This document shows positions 17,649 to 26,447 of a stretch of 64,000 nucleotides of DNA, in pieces (the first letter of the stretch is position 1; each line of letters starts with the position of its first letter). The notes beneath the pieces are model-generated. The model was not told where the DNA came from and did not search any database. It saw only the letters and a list, made by a program, of their open reading frames with translations. Both the position numbers and the translations under genes were made by a program. Source of the stretch: JACDHG01 sp963815295 (GTDB lineage: Bacteria > Actinomycetota > Actinomycetes > Propionibacteriales > Nocardioidaceae); the NCBI GenBank assembly GCA_963815295.1, contig CAWFFZ010000008.1, forward strand, positions 1 through 64,000, given 5' to 3'.

Positions 17649-17990
17649 GACGCCGGGTCACGCGAGTCCGGACATCCGCACATGCCGCGATCCGCTCGGT
17701 CGAGTCGAATGGCGGATAATTATCTACCTGCATGGGGTGTGCCGAGCCGTGCATGCAGCGGGTGCATTAGCACCAACAACGGCGGTCTACACGGCTCGTC
17801 CCTGCCTCACGCGGAGCCGCCGCCGATGCACGACACCCAACCCGCCCAATGATCAACCGCGACGGCTCCCCCAGATTCCTGCGCATACGGCACACTGCTA
17901 ACCCACGGCCACCGTGCCGCAATCTGCCGGAAGGCGTCAACGCCAGCGGGCAGTGATTACGACGGGGTTAATGCTCAGTGAGGTGATGCG
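17649..17990. other. Gap with a REP-like site
   Basis: This 342-base gap holds a member of the dispersed repeat family (17681-17695) soon after the stop of the SnoaL-like gene. An inverted AGCCGTG...CGGCT pairing (near 17745 and 17800) may form a hairpin. No gene or RNA was recognised. Confidence 0.35.
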
Positions 17991-18779
17991 TTGGAGTCCA
18001 GCGGAGTCGCGTCCGAGCCGATCCCCGAGACGTCGCACGCCGAGCGAGTGGTCGCCGACGTGCTGGCCATCGGCGCGTCGGCAGCGCGCGCCGAGTGTGC
18101 CCGCGACTGTGTTCCGCTCTGGTTCCACACCTTCGCTCTGGCACCCGGAATTTACACGCCTGGCATCGCACGCGACCACGGCTACCGTCTACCCGTGATG
18201 GGCACGGACCGCCTCGCGGGGCGCAGCGTGCTCGACATCGGGGCGTTCGACGGCTTCTACAGCTTCCTGGCCGAGGTCCGCGGCGCGCGCCGCGTGGTCG
18301 CGGTCGACAACGAGCAGTACGTCGAATGGGTGCGCGCCCGATTCGGCGTGACGCTGCCGGGCGGTGCCGGCTTCCGCGCTATCGCCGAGCTCCTCGCGTC
18401 GCACGTCGAGTACCACCGCATGGACGCGCTGGACGTGCGCGAGCTCGGTGAACGCTTCGACGTTGTGCTCTGTTTGGGAATCCTGCACCGGGTGACCGAC
18501 CCGATCGTGCTGCTGCAGACGCTCGCCGACGTGCTGACGCCGAGCGGCGAAGTCCTGCTCGAGACCTACGGCTCGCACCTGCCGGGCGACACCCCCGCGA
18601 TCGAGGTTCACGGGCCAGGCGAGGTGTATCCACGCGACAACTTCCTCTACTGGGGCTTTCCCGTCGAGGGTCTGCGTCGGCTGGCGCGCATCGTCGGCCT
18701 CGGCGAGGTCCAGATCATCGACGAGCCTGAGATCGACGGCCATCCGCGAATCATCGCCACACTGCGAGCGACGCAGTGA
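17991..18779 (+). CDS. Class I SAM-dependent methyltransferase (CmoB/DUF1698-like)
   Basis: The 262-residue protein has the SAM-binding motif I VLDIGAFDGFYSF, an acidic end of strand 2 (VAVDN), and motif IV-like FDVVLCLGILHRVTDPIVLL. The layout with a leading helical region and the LGxLHRxxxP loop resembles CmoB-like or DUF1698 methyltransferases. TTG 17991 is used because GAGG lies before it; no ATG or GTG is nearer. The substrate is unknown; a tRNA-modification role is possible by family only. It stands alone. Confidence 0.75.
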   Translation: MESSGVASEPIPETSHAERVVADVLAIGASAARAECARDCVPLWFHTFALAPGIYTPGIARDHGYRLPVMGTDRLAGRSVLDIGAFDGFYSFLAEVRGARRVVAVDNEQYVEWVRARFGVTLPGGAGFRAIAELLASHVEYHRMDALDVRELGERFDVVLCLGILHRVTDPIVLLQTLADVLTPSGEVLLETYGSHLPGDTPAIEVHGPGEVYPRDNFLYWGFPVEGLRRLARIVGLGEVQIIDEPEIDGHPRIIATLRATQ

Positions 18780-18942
18780 CGGCACATCGGACGCCCAGCC
18801 TGCCAGCGACACCCAGCAAGCCGTGCGGCTAGCTCATCAGGCTCACGACCGCCGCAGATGCATCGCGCCGAGAACGCGACGAATCGCTGGCGTCCCGATC
18901 GCCGTGATGCCGCTCAGAACCACACGTCTAAGGTGCGTGAGT

Positions 18943-19167
18943 ATGACCGACGTCGTGTTACGTGTCCGGCTCACAAGCGGTGACCATCTAGATGTCACGT
19001 ACGAGGAGCCCGACAGTCTCAGGGCCGACGAAGTCATCGAGCACGCCGTGTCAGCGCTTGGAGAAGCCGCTGGCGTGCTTCGCTGCAGACATGGAGACCG
19101 GCTTCTCGTGCTGTATGCACGGGGCGTTGCCGCCGTGGAGGTGGCGCCACGCGGCGCGGTTCTGTAA
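18943..19167 (+). CDS. Small hypothetical protein
   Basis: A 74-residue product (MTDVVLRVRLTSGDHLDVTY ... VAAVEVAPRGAVL) with alternating beta-strand-like segments and no signal or membrane segment. It has the codon pattern of a real high-GC gene and an in-frame ATG at 18943 after GGTGCGTGAGT. The two halves suggest a small beta-rich domain. No family was recognised and the gene has no close operon partner. Confidence 0.6.
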   Translation: MTDVVLRVRLTSGDHLDVTYEEPDSLRADEVIEHAVSALGEAAGVLRCRHGDRLLVLYARGVAAVEVAPRGAVL

Positions 19168-19194
19168 CGAGATCGGGCGCTCAGGTCATTGTGG

Positions 19195-19470
19195 TCGGCC
19201 GGCGTCCGGCGGTACACGCGAAATGCTCGGCCGCCCACTGGGACTGGGTCCCCTTCGCCGGTGTGTGTTCCATGAACACGCCGGACGCCGACACCTTGCT
19301 TCGTGCCTCGTCCACGGCGAACGGACGTACAGCTGCCCGGCCGTCGGTTATGGGCGTGAGGAGACCCTTCATCCACTCGGTGTAGGCCTGCAGAGTGTCA
19401 ACGCCTTCCAGAGCGCCCGTGCGATCCGGCATATTGAGCGTGCCCTCATCGAGCTCGACGGACAGGACGA
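19195..19470 (-). pseudogene. SnoaL-like/ester-cyclase protein remnant
   Basis: Minus-strand translation gives LEGVDTLQAYTEWMKG, VDEARSKVSASGVF and, after a one-base frameshift near 19268, GTHTGEGDPVPVGGRAF. These are consecutive pieces of an NTF2-fold ester-cyclase-like protein. Both ends are missing, so only the middle of a gene remains. Confidence 0.5.
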
Positions 19471-19487
19471 GGGAGGCGCTCCCGAGG

Positions 19488-19735
19488 CTAACTGCTCCGC
19501 GGGGTGCGGAGGTTGGCTGCCTCCGGGTAACGCTCGATCCACCGAGCACGATCGTTTTGTGCTTCCCAGCGCTCGAGGTCTGGATCGGCGAGGAGCGTTA
19601 CGTCATCGAAATGACCCCCGTGTCGGCTGACAAAGCAGCCGACCGGGGCGCCGTGCGGGAGGGTCCAGTTGGGTCGCCGCTACACACACCATGCGAGGTC
19701 GTCCTGACGTCGCCAAACGAGGGACCCGCCTGACA
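19488..19735 (-). pseudogene. Unrecognised protein, probably decayed
   Basis: The minus strand reads SGGSLVWRRQDDLAWCV, then an in-frame TAG, then a good coding-like stretch (PHGAPVGCFVSRHGGHFDD ... ERWEAQNDRARWIERYPEAA) ending at a stop at 19488. The stop lies in a GTGTGTG run where slippage is likely. No family was recognised. It overlaps the start of the SnoaL-like remnant region only by proximity. Confidence 0.35.
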
Positions 19736-19842
19736 CAGATTTGAGAGTCCGTTTCTGACCTACCGGCGTGCCTTCGCCTTGCGGCTGGCGAACGTAGGGA
19801 GTGTTAGCCCAACCGCCAACAAAGTCGGCGCTCCGAAGATTG

Positions 19843-20028
19843 TCATCCGCCAGTCAGGTCAACGACCTTGGCGTCGGTGGCGGCGCGCTGCACCGCTTGT
19901 ACGCCCTTCTTGGCCGCAGCCTTGGTGGGATAGGACTCACCAGTGGCCACGATCTCACCCTTGCGAGACTTCAACCGGAAACGGAACCGTCCACCCTGGT
20001 CCTTGTAGATCTCGAACTCGCCCGCCAT
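19843..20028 (-). CDS. DUF1508/YegP-like small protein
   Basis: The 61-residue protein is one DUF1508 repeat: FEIYKDQGGRFRFRLKSRKG, EIVATGESYPTKAAAKKGVQAV. Family proteins such as YegP fold as small alpha/beta domains and usually carry one or two repeats; the role is unknown. ATG 20028 begins exactly at the conserved MAGEFEIYKD start; the longer upstream frame does not look coding. Confidence 0.85.
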   Translation of the reverse strand: MAGEFEIYKDQGGRFRFRLKSRKGEIVATGESYPTKAAAKKGVQAVQRAATDAKVVDLTGG

Positions 20029-20536
20029 GTCATCGCTCACTTTCAGGTTGATGGTTCTGCCGCTGAGCGTAGGGCCACCGCAAGATCTGTGTGTGGTCCG
20101 CCCTAGGGCTGACACGATGACGCAATGCCCTACTCCGAGGTGGACCCGCCGAAACACGTCCATGTACGAGCCGACAAGGGCGCCCGGCGGGATGTCCTGG
20201 GAGGGGGTCCGCCGGGGCCGCACATGCCGGTTGCGTCCCCCTGTTGCAGTTATGCCCTCGCCCTTCGCTCAGTACCCCGTAGTCGCTCTCCATCGCGTTG
20301 GTCGACCCCGATAGCTGTGTCCCAGGACCGACCGCCACGCCAGGCAGTCTGGTGGGGTAGCCCTTCGTCCCCCCGTGAAGGGCGCAGCGCCCGGCGCCAT
20401 CCCAACCTGCGTCATTCCGTCGCGAGCCGGTCGGTCCGTAACGCACGCTCATGCCGCGATTCGTGTGACGTTCTGGGGGTCACTTGCAAGCCTTCCCACG
20501 GCCAGCCCGGCGGTGTGGGACTAGGGCAGCGCAGAT
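20029..20536. other. Gap without a supported gene
   Basis: About 500 bases upstream of the DUF1508 gene and downstream of the pyridoxamine-oxidase-like gene. A REP-family site lies at 20450-20463. Short frames on both strands lack ribosome sites and familiar motifs. Confidence 0.35.
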
Positions 20537-21013
20537 TCACCCGTTGGCTTGCGCTTCCTTGGCCCGCACCCACCACTGGGGTCTGAGCCGACGGCCTGTG
20601 ATGGAACTGGGAGTGATAGCGATATGGAGGGGCCGGTCCCCGGCGGCCCATGGGCGCAGTGCTTGAAGGTCGGCGTTGTCGTCGTCGGTGACCTGAAGGT
20701 AGCGGGCGTCGCCTTGCACCAGGACGGTCCATCCTGAGTGCGTGATTTCGTTGATGTCCTCGACTTCGAAGGCGGCTGCGCCGTGACGGAGTGCCGTTGC
20801 CCAGGCATTGCGAGGCGACGTCCGGAAGATCACTCGGCCCGCTGACCATAGGTAGTTGACGGGGATGATGATCGGTCCCGATGGCCGGGTGACCGCGAAT
20901 CTGCCGAGGTGCCGCGTCCCAAGCAGATTGTGACACTCGTCGACGGACAGGTCTTCAAGAACGCTGGGTGCCTCGACCAGGTGTTGTGGCACCATCTGGT
21001 GCGGGTCATTCAT
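20537..21013 (-). CDS. Pyridoxamine 5'-phosphate oxidase-family (FMN split-barrel) protein
   Basis: The 158-residue protein shows the split-barrel pattern LSVDECHNLLGTRHLGRFAV, PIIIPVNYLWSAGRVIFRTS and VAFEVED/ITHSGWTVLVQGDARYL-like strands. These proteins bind FMN or F420 and include actinobacterial nitroreductase-like and DNA-protecting proteins. Its start overlaps the stop of an upstream 41-residue gene by ATGA, so the two are translationally coupled. The specific reaction is unknown. Confidence 0.8.
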   Translation of the reverse strand: MNDPHQMVPQHLVEAPSVLEDLSVDECHNLLGTRHLGRFAVTRPSGPIIIPVNYLWSAGRVIFRTSPRNAWATALRHGAAAFEVEDINEITHSGWTVLVQGDARYLQVTDDDNADLQALRPWAAGDRPLHIAITPSSITGRRLRPQWWVRAKEAQANG

Positions 21014-21135
21014 CGGATGCTCCAGGGCTCGATGCCCTGCCAGCGACTGGCGTTTGGGATGTCTCGGGCCGGGCCTACCCCGACGGGACTAATCAGTCCG
21101 ATGGCTTCTTCAGTCAGCTCTCTGGGAATCACCAT
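21010..21135 (-). CDS. 41-residue protein coupled to the FMN split-barrel gene
   Basis: ATG 21135 follows AGGAGG by ten bases and opens a frame of 41 codons (MVIPRELTEEAIGLISPVGV ... GIEPWSIR) that ends in TGA overlapping the ATG of the next gene. The strong ribosome site and the ATGA overlap are the support. It may be a true small protein or a leader whose translation controls the split-barrel gene. No family was recognised. Confidence 0.5.
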   Translation of the reverse strand: MVIPRELTEEAIGLISPVGVGPARDIPNASRWQGIEPWSIR

Positions 21136-21400
21136 GATCTGCGAACCTCCTAGAGGCTGAGTTGGGACGTCGATCCCTGCAGTCTTGTCCGAGCGTGCGT
21201 TGGTGAGCAGGTGCTTAAGTCACCATCGCGGGGGCACAAGGTCCCAAATCACCTCCGCACACCAGCGGCGGGCAAGCTTCTGCAACCGCACCCCGCGTGC
21301 TCTTCGCCAGAAGGGGGCTACCCCACAGGTCGTGGTCCTGATCCAAAGAACGTCCGCATCTGCCGCTGTCGGCGCGGAACGCCCGACCATGCCGCGATGA

Positions 21401-22206
21401 GGGCACTGTTGCGTTGCCTGATCGCAAGGCCGCGCAGGGCGTAGTTCGACTGTGGCTGGGCTCTGTCAGACGGCAAGCATCAGCTCGTCGAAGGCTGCAC
21501 GAAGAAGGCCTGTGCCGGCTGGTCAGAGGCGATCTCATAGTGACCGCGTCGGATGTTCTGGACGAGAGCATGACCAGCGGCGAGGATTCCAGCGGACCGG
21601 AATCGCTTGAGACCGCGCATCGGTCGAAGCCTGGCTTTGAGTCGGCCATGGTCGGCCTCCACCGTGTTGTTTGCATACTGCTGCGTGACATGAACAGCGC
21701 CAGGGACTATCTCGTCGAGGAGCCGCGGGTAGGCCGGTGCCCGGTCGGTGGTGACCTCGACCGGCACCGTCCCACAGGCGAGCGCGCGGCTGAAGTAAGC
21801 CCGCGCTGCGGTCAGGTCGCGCCTGCGTGACAGCCATATGTCGATGACCTGGCCGTGCTGGTCGATCGCCCGGTACAGGTACGACCAGCTCCGGCGACCT
21901 TGACGTAGGTCTCGTCGACGAACCACCGCTCACCCGGGCAGTGGCGGCGTGGCCGGGCGGCGGAGATGAACTCCGGCGTGAACCGTTGGACCCATCGGTA
22001 GACAGTGACGTGATCGACGTCCACGCCACGCTCGGTAAGCAGCTCCTCGACGTCACGGTAGGACAGCCCGTACCGCAGGTACCATCGCAACGCGACCGAG
22101 ATCACCTCACGAGGGAACCGGAACCCTGCAAACGCCGAAACCGAGCTGGAGGAAGTCACGCAGAACAGTCTTCCGTGCACCACCGCCGCTCAACGCAACA
22201 GTGCCC
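21401..22206 (-). mobile_element. IS6-type insertion sequence, nearly complete
   Basis: The 806-bp element is bounded by GGGCACTGTTGCGTTG (21401) and its inverted counterpart ending CAACGCAACAGTGCCC (22206). The first bases match the classical IS6-family end GGCACTGTTGC. No 8-bp target duplication is seen at the borders (CGCGATGA and TCCCACTG), which suggests that recombination has exchanged flanks since insertion. It carries one transposase gene on the minus strand. Confidence 0.85.
21480..22183 (-). pseudogene. IS6-type DDE transposase, one-base frameshift
   Basis: The N-terminal part (FAGFRFPREVISVALRWYLR, YRDVEELLTERGVDVDHVTV) is the IS6 zinc-free HTH region and reaches the first catalytic Asp in FVDETYVKV. 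One base is missing near 21910, between KVAG and WSYLYRAID. The rest, in the other frame, has the second Asp (TTDRAPAYP) and the catalytic Glu (VEADHGRLK). Restoring the base gives 234 residues, the usual family size. The enzyme would copy and fuse replicons through cointegrates. The frameshift may be a sequencing error. Confidence 0.8.
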
Positions 22207-22393
22207 TCCCACTGGCTCAGGATGCACCCCGACACCATGGTCGTCACGAGCTTCAAGGCATGGATGTCCGCATATCGGGGACGGGTGGCACAATGTCTCT
22301 GGGCCAGCTCCAGAAATCGGGCGCTCACCGCCTCGTCACCGCGAGGACAAACAGGAAAGGGAAGCCGGCCACGCCCCCGTGCCGGACGACATC

Positions 22394-23131
22394 ATGGTCA
22401 TGACGCAACCGCTCCCCGCTCCCCGCGAGACCGTTTCCTCCTTCGAAGCCATGGCGGCTTTGGTGTACGCCGCCGAGAGCTATGAGGAGATCCTCCAGAG
22501 CATCTGCGACGCCGCCGTGCGGCTGGTTGATGGGTGTGACCACGCCAGCCTGATGCTGGTGCGGCACGGCAAACCCTGGACCGCGGCCTCCAGCGACGAC
22601 ATCGCCGCGCTGATCGACCGGTTCGAGCGAGAGCTCAACGACGGACCCTGCCTGGACGCCATCAACGACGAGTCGGCTTTCGTCGACACCGACCTCACCG
22701 ATGGTTCCCCGTGGCCGACGCTGCATGGCCGGGTTCTGGCCGAGACCCCGGTCCGCGGGATGGCCGGCTTCCGGCTGGTCGACGGCGAGAAGAAGACCGG
22801 AGCACTCAATCTGTTCTCCGACACACCCGGCGCCCTGACGGCGACGTCGGTCGACCAGGCGATCCTGCTCGTGTCGTTCGTCTCGGTCGCGCTGCTGGCA
22901 GCCGAGCAGCAGCACACTGCGGCAACCTTGCGGGCGGGACTGGCGAGCAATCGCGAGATCGGCAAGGCCATCGGACTGATGATGGCGTTCCACCACGTCG
23001 ACGACAACACCGCATTCTCGATGCTCCGCCAGACGTCGCAGGACATGAACATCAAGATCACCGTGGTGGCCCGAGAGATCATCGACCACCAGAACACTCG
23101 CCGGGCCGAGCCCGGTATCGCGCCCCGCTGA
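22394..23131 (+). CDS. GAF-ANTAR transcription antiterminator
   Basis: The 245-residue protein has a GAF domain (about 15-160, with YEEILQSICDAAVRLVDGCD and FRLVDGEKKTGALNLFSDTP) and a C-terminal ANTAR domain (ASNREIGKAIGLMMAF ... MLRQTSQDMN). ANTAR proteins bind paired stem-loops in nascent RNA and prevent termination; in actinobacteria the GAF sensor controls this. ATG 22394 is preferred, with ATG 22400 also possible; neither has a strong ribosome site. It lies just downstream of the insertion sequence, whose end may supply part of its promoter. Its RNA targets are not seen in the window. Confidence 0.85.
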   Translation: MVMTQPLPAPRETVSSFEAMAALVYAAESYEEILQSICDAAVRLVDGCDHASLMLVRHGKPWTAASSDDIAALIDRFERELNDGPCLDAINDESAFVDTDLTDGSPWPTLHGRVLAETPVRGMAGFRLVDGEKKTGALNLFSDTPGALTATSVDQAILLVSFVSVALLAAEQQHTAATLRAGLASNREIGKAIGLMMAFHHVDDNTAFSMLRQTSQDMNIKITVVAREIIDHQNTRRAEPGIAPR

Positions 23132-23318
23132 CGGGCGCGGAGCCGACGCGCGCCGAATGGCGGGAGCCCGAAGGCTCCCCCACCCGAGCCCGGCACACAC
23201 GCTGCTTTCTCAACAAGGCGCCGTGGTCACGTCCATTGCCGCGAAGCGGGATATGACCTACCGCCCCGGTGCCCCGATCCGGCGTTCTCGAACGTTAAAT
23301 GGACGAATTACCTCATTC

Positions 23319-23510
23319 GGCACTGTTGCATTAAGGGTTCAGCTGCGATCGGCACAGGAAGATTTGCGGTCGTGGCATCGGCCAGCCTCTCGCAGGGCTT
23401 CGGAATAGCCCCTAAGTAGCTGTCGCAGCCTCTGCTTTTCGGGCATCTACAGCGCGACGCCGCAAGATTTGCGGGTGTTGCCCGACGCGGTGCCTTAATG
23501 CAACAGTGCC
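23319..23510. mobile_element. 192-bp MITE-like element, copy B
   Basis: Perfect 17-bp inverted ends, GGCACTGTTGCATTAAG and CTTAATGCAACAGTGCC. It has the same length as copy A at 8711-8902, with the block GGCACAGGAAGATTTGC at the same distance from the left end and AAGATTTGCGG near the right end. The interior between these blocks is not conserved. It has cut the XRE-family gene that follows, which begins in mid-protein at its right border. Confidence 0.8.
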
Positions 23511-23825
23511 ATCGAGACCGGCTACCGGCTGCCGTCCACGAAGCATCAGTTCCCGATCGCCAAGGCGCTCGGAATGTCGCTGGACGAACTGTTCAGCACC
23601 GAAGAAGAACTGCCCAGCCTCTCGGTCAAGGGGACAGCGCCTCGCCGCGGACGGCGACCCACCATCGACGAAGAAATCGACGACGCGGCCGGCGCGATCG
23701 AATCGTTGCCGGCATCGGTGCGGCTCGAAGCCCTCTCGCGCATCCAGTTACGAATCCTCACCGGCGTACCGAAGAGCACTCCAAGCGACGCGGCCGAGGC
23801 TAAGTTGACCGTCGCGAGTCTTTGA
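23511..23825 (+). pseudogene. XRE-family helix-turn-helix regulator, N-terminus removed by MITE
   Basis: Directly after the MITE end the translation reads IETGYRLPSTKHQFPIAKAL and MSLDELFSTEEELPSL, the recognition-helix end of an XRE-type domain. A tail GRRPTIDEEIDDAAGAIESL and LEALSRIQLRILTG follows. The first helices are absent. A second, inverted copy at 32239-32657 is about 90% identical over 200 bases and shows the missing start. A shortened protein from ATG 23572 is possible but would lack the DNA-binding domain. Confidence 0.75.
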
Positions 23826-24552
23826 TCGGGGATGGCATCCCCACCCACACAAGGTCCGAGGGGTGACCTGGTTCCCACCACACCCAACAAGTGCTCTCAT
23901 TAGTTACTCTCCTCGGCGCGTCACCGTCTAACGACGGATGCGTAACGTCATGGACCAACGGATGGACACGACTTCGGCTGCGGTGGATCGACGGACCAAG
24001 GTGTGTGCCATCCGGCACCGCTTGTCAGGCCAGTCGGGTGGTACGTCACCACAGGCTGACATCGATAACAGACGGTCGCAGTACCCACACGCGGTGCTTA
24101 CTTTCCTACTCGATTACATGCACCGGAAGTCACGTAAGCCGTGTAGGCCGAAGCGACCCACATTCGGTTGCTCGCCGAATCGGCCGTCTGGACACTGTTG
24201 CTAGGTTCCACAAACGACGGCCCAACAGTGACGTCTAGTTGTCATAGCAGCCCCGGCCTTGGATTTCGTCGGTCCGCGGTGGGGGCCGCTTCCAGGTGAT
24301 CCGTCGACCGCAAGCAGCGGTGCCGCCACTCAGGGTGGCTGCGGCGTCGCTGCGTGCTCATTGCCTTCTCTGAGCTGTCACGTCAGACTCAGCCCGCGGG
24401 CGAAACGTTGGAGACGTCGACCCCGCTGCGCGCACCCCGGCCAACTGCTCCCTCTCTTGGGGGGTCGGGGTCCGCCATGGATGCTGTGAGCCCCCGCAGC
24501 CAGTCTCCTGAGCGGCCCGGCGTTGACCGGAGCAATGAGGGAAGGACGAAGC
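23826..24552. other. Gap of 0.7 kb, no supported gene
   Basis: No gene, RNA or mobile end was recognised between the XRE remnant and the DapB-like gene. The stretch just before 24553 contains GC-rich inverted repeats (GGGGGTC...) that could form a leader structure, but no known riboswitch pattern was found. Confidence 0.35.
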
Positions 24553-25554
24553 ATGCGAGTGCTGATGTACGGAATCGGCTCGGTCGGGTCCACGATGACC
24601 CGGATGCTGGTGGAGCGGGGCGCCACCGTGCTGGGCGCTGTCGCAGCGACCTCGGAGAAGAACGGGAAGGACGTCGGCGAGCTGATCGGTCTCGATGAGC
24701 CTCTGGGGGTCCAGGTTTACACCGACCCCGACGAGGCACTGGCCCTCAAGCCTGACATCGTCGTTATGAGCATCGCCAGTTACATGGACGACATGTACGA
24801 GCCGATAAAGCGGTGCATCAAGGCGGGGGTCAACGTGATCTCGCTGTCCGAGGAGCTGCTGTACAGCTGGAACACCTCTCCGAAGGAGACGGCGGAGCTC
24901 GACGCACTCGCCAAAGAACACGAGGTTCGAGTCCTCTGCACGGGCCACCAAGACGGGTACTGGGTTTCCCTGGTGTCGGTGCTGATGGGCACCTGTTTCA
25001 AGATCGACGAGGTCCAAGGTCAGTGCACCTGGAACGTCGACGACTTCGGCGCAGAGCTGGCCCGAGACCAACAGGTCGGAACGACTCCCGCGAGCTTCGA
25101 GGAGTGGGCCAGCACCTCGCAGCGTCCACCGACGTTCGGACGCACCTCGCTGCATGTTCTGGCGGCCATGGCAGGGCTTGAAATTGTCGACTCGACAACG
25201 AAGAGCCGACCAGACATCGCGCAAGCCCCCCTGTACTGCAAGGCATTCGATGCGGAGATTCCCGCCGGACAGGTCATCGGCTTCACCGACGTTGACGAGG
25301 TGACCACACGCCAGGGCATCACCCTGCGGCTGGAGATGACCGGCAAGGTATACGCCGAGGATGAGACCGACAGCAACGCCTGGGAGGTCCGCGGCGAACC
25401 AACAGTACGGATCCTCAGCGACAACCTAGCCACCCACTACACCACCTGCGGAACACTGGTGAACCGCATACCGCAATTGCTTGCGGCGGCGCCGGGATAC
25501 CGAACGATCGACAGACTTCCGCAGCTGCAGTACCAGAACAGCTACGACAACTGA
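24553..25554 (+). CDS. DapB-like NAD(P)-dependent reductase/amine dehydrogenase
   Basis: The 333-residue protein starts with a Rossmann motif (VLMYGIGSVGSTMTRML). It continues with features of the dihydrodipicolinate-reductase-like family that includes 2,4-diaminopentanoate dehydrogenase: DIVVMSIASYMDDMYEPI, AGVNVISLSEELLYSW and LCTGHQDGYWVSL. These enzymes act on amino or imino acids with NAD(P). ATG 24553 follows GGGAAGGACGA and begins at the Rossmann strand; an in-frame start 30 bases earlier is less likely. It has no metabolic partner nearby, so the substrate is open. Confidence 0.75.
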   Translation: MRVLMYGIGSVGSTMTRMLVERGATVLGAVAATSEKNGKDVGELIGLDEPLGVQVYTDPDEALALKPDIVVMSIASYMDDMYEPIKRCIKAGVNVISLSEELLYSWNTSPKETAELDALAKEHEVRVLCTGHQDGYWVSLVSVLMGTCFKIDEVQGQCTWNVDDFGAELARDQQVGTTPASFEEWASTSQRPPTFGRTSLHVLAAMAGLEIVDSTTKSRPDIAQAPLYCKAFDAEIPAGQVIGFTDVDEVTTRQGITLRLEMTGKVYAEDETDSNAWEVRGEPTVRILSDNLATHYTTCGTLVNRIPQLLAAAPGYRTIDRLPQLQYQNSYDN

Positions 25555-26447
25555 CCTCCACATCGCTGCTCTGCCGCTGCAACACACATAAGCCAGTGGA
25601 CAGGCCGCGCGGTCGTCGCTGTGCAGGCCCCAAGCATCAGCGACGAAGGTTCTCGCGTGCTGACGCCGAGCACCTAGCGTTGCAGCTGAGGTCGTCGCCG
25701 ATGCCGTTCGACCCCAACACGTCGTACTGGGTCGGAGCCACCGCAGCCGCCGGGATCCTCGACATCTCGATGGAAGTCGCACAGAGGCTGAGCTGTGGGG
25801 CAGCGAGGTCGCCGCTTTGGGATGGGGCCGCTGCTACTGGTGGACACGACTGAGACAGTGGACGTCATCGCCCTCGCCGCACTGGTCCGCTCATCTTTGA
25901 AGTCGTAAGCCAGCCGAAGCCCAAACCGATGCCCTCACGTCGGCAAATCCGGTAAGCATGGTTACCGCACCGAGACCTGCTGCCACGCGGCGGACGTGTG
26001 ATCGCCAACACCGTTGCAGCGATGAGACGACGTACCGCAGGTTGACATCATGCGCCACCAAGGTCACTGACCTCGTGTGAAGTCGCGAAGTTCACGCCGC
26101 AGAAGGCACCTGCTGGTGCTCGGCTACGCCGTCGCTGCCTCTGCACGGGTTGCTTCGCTTGTGTTGCCTGACTCATCGTCGTCGCGGATGAGTTGTTCCT
26201 CTTGCGTGGCCTCGAATCGGGCGATGTCGTCTTCGGTCATGACGCGGTTGAAGGAGGCAACCTGACGCTTTCCTGTGCTGTGTAGGCCGAGGAGGCGGCA
26301 TCTCGTGTGGTTGGCAAGAGCCAGGACGTATGCGCAATGCTTGCGTGATCCGCACATCACCCCACGCCAGCAGGCGTTCTGAGCCAGATGTGGGCTGTGG
26401 CTGCGGGCTCGGCTGGTCGGGTGGTTGCGGGTCGGCCTGTTTAAGCC
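25555..26447. other. Gap of 0.9 kb with one doubtful small gene
   Basis: The only candidate is a minus-strand frame 26124-26360 whose end, MTEDDIARFEATQEEQLIRD, has a protein-like acidic helix and a start at 26240. It has no good ribosome site and no recognised family. The rest shows no gene. Confidence 0.3.

Noticed and set aside
24240..24552. Possible riboswitch before the DapB-like gene
   Set aside because: GC-rich hairpins are present, but no ordered consensus of a known class was found.
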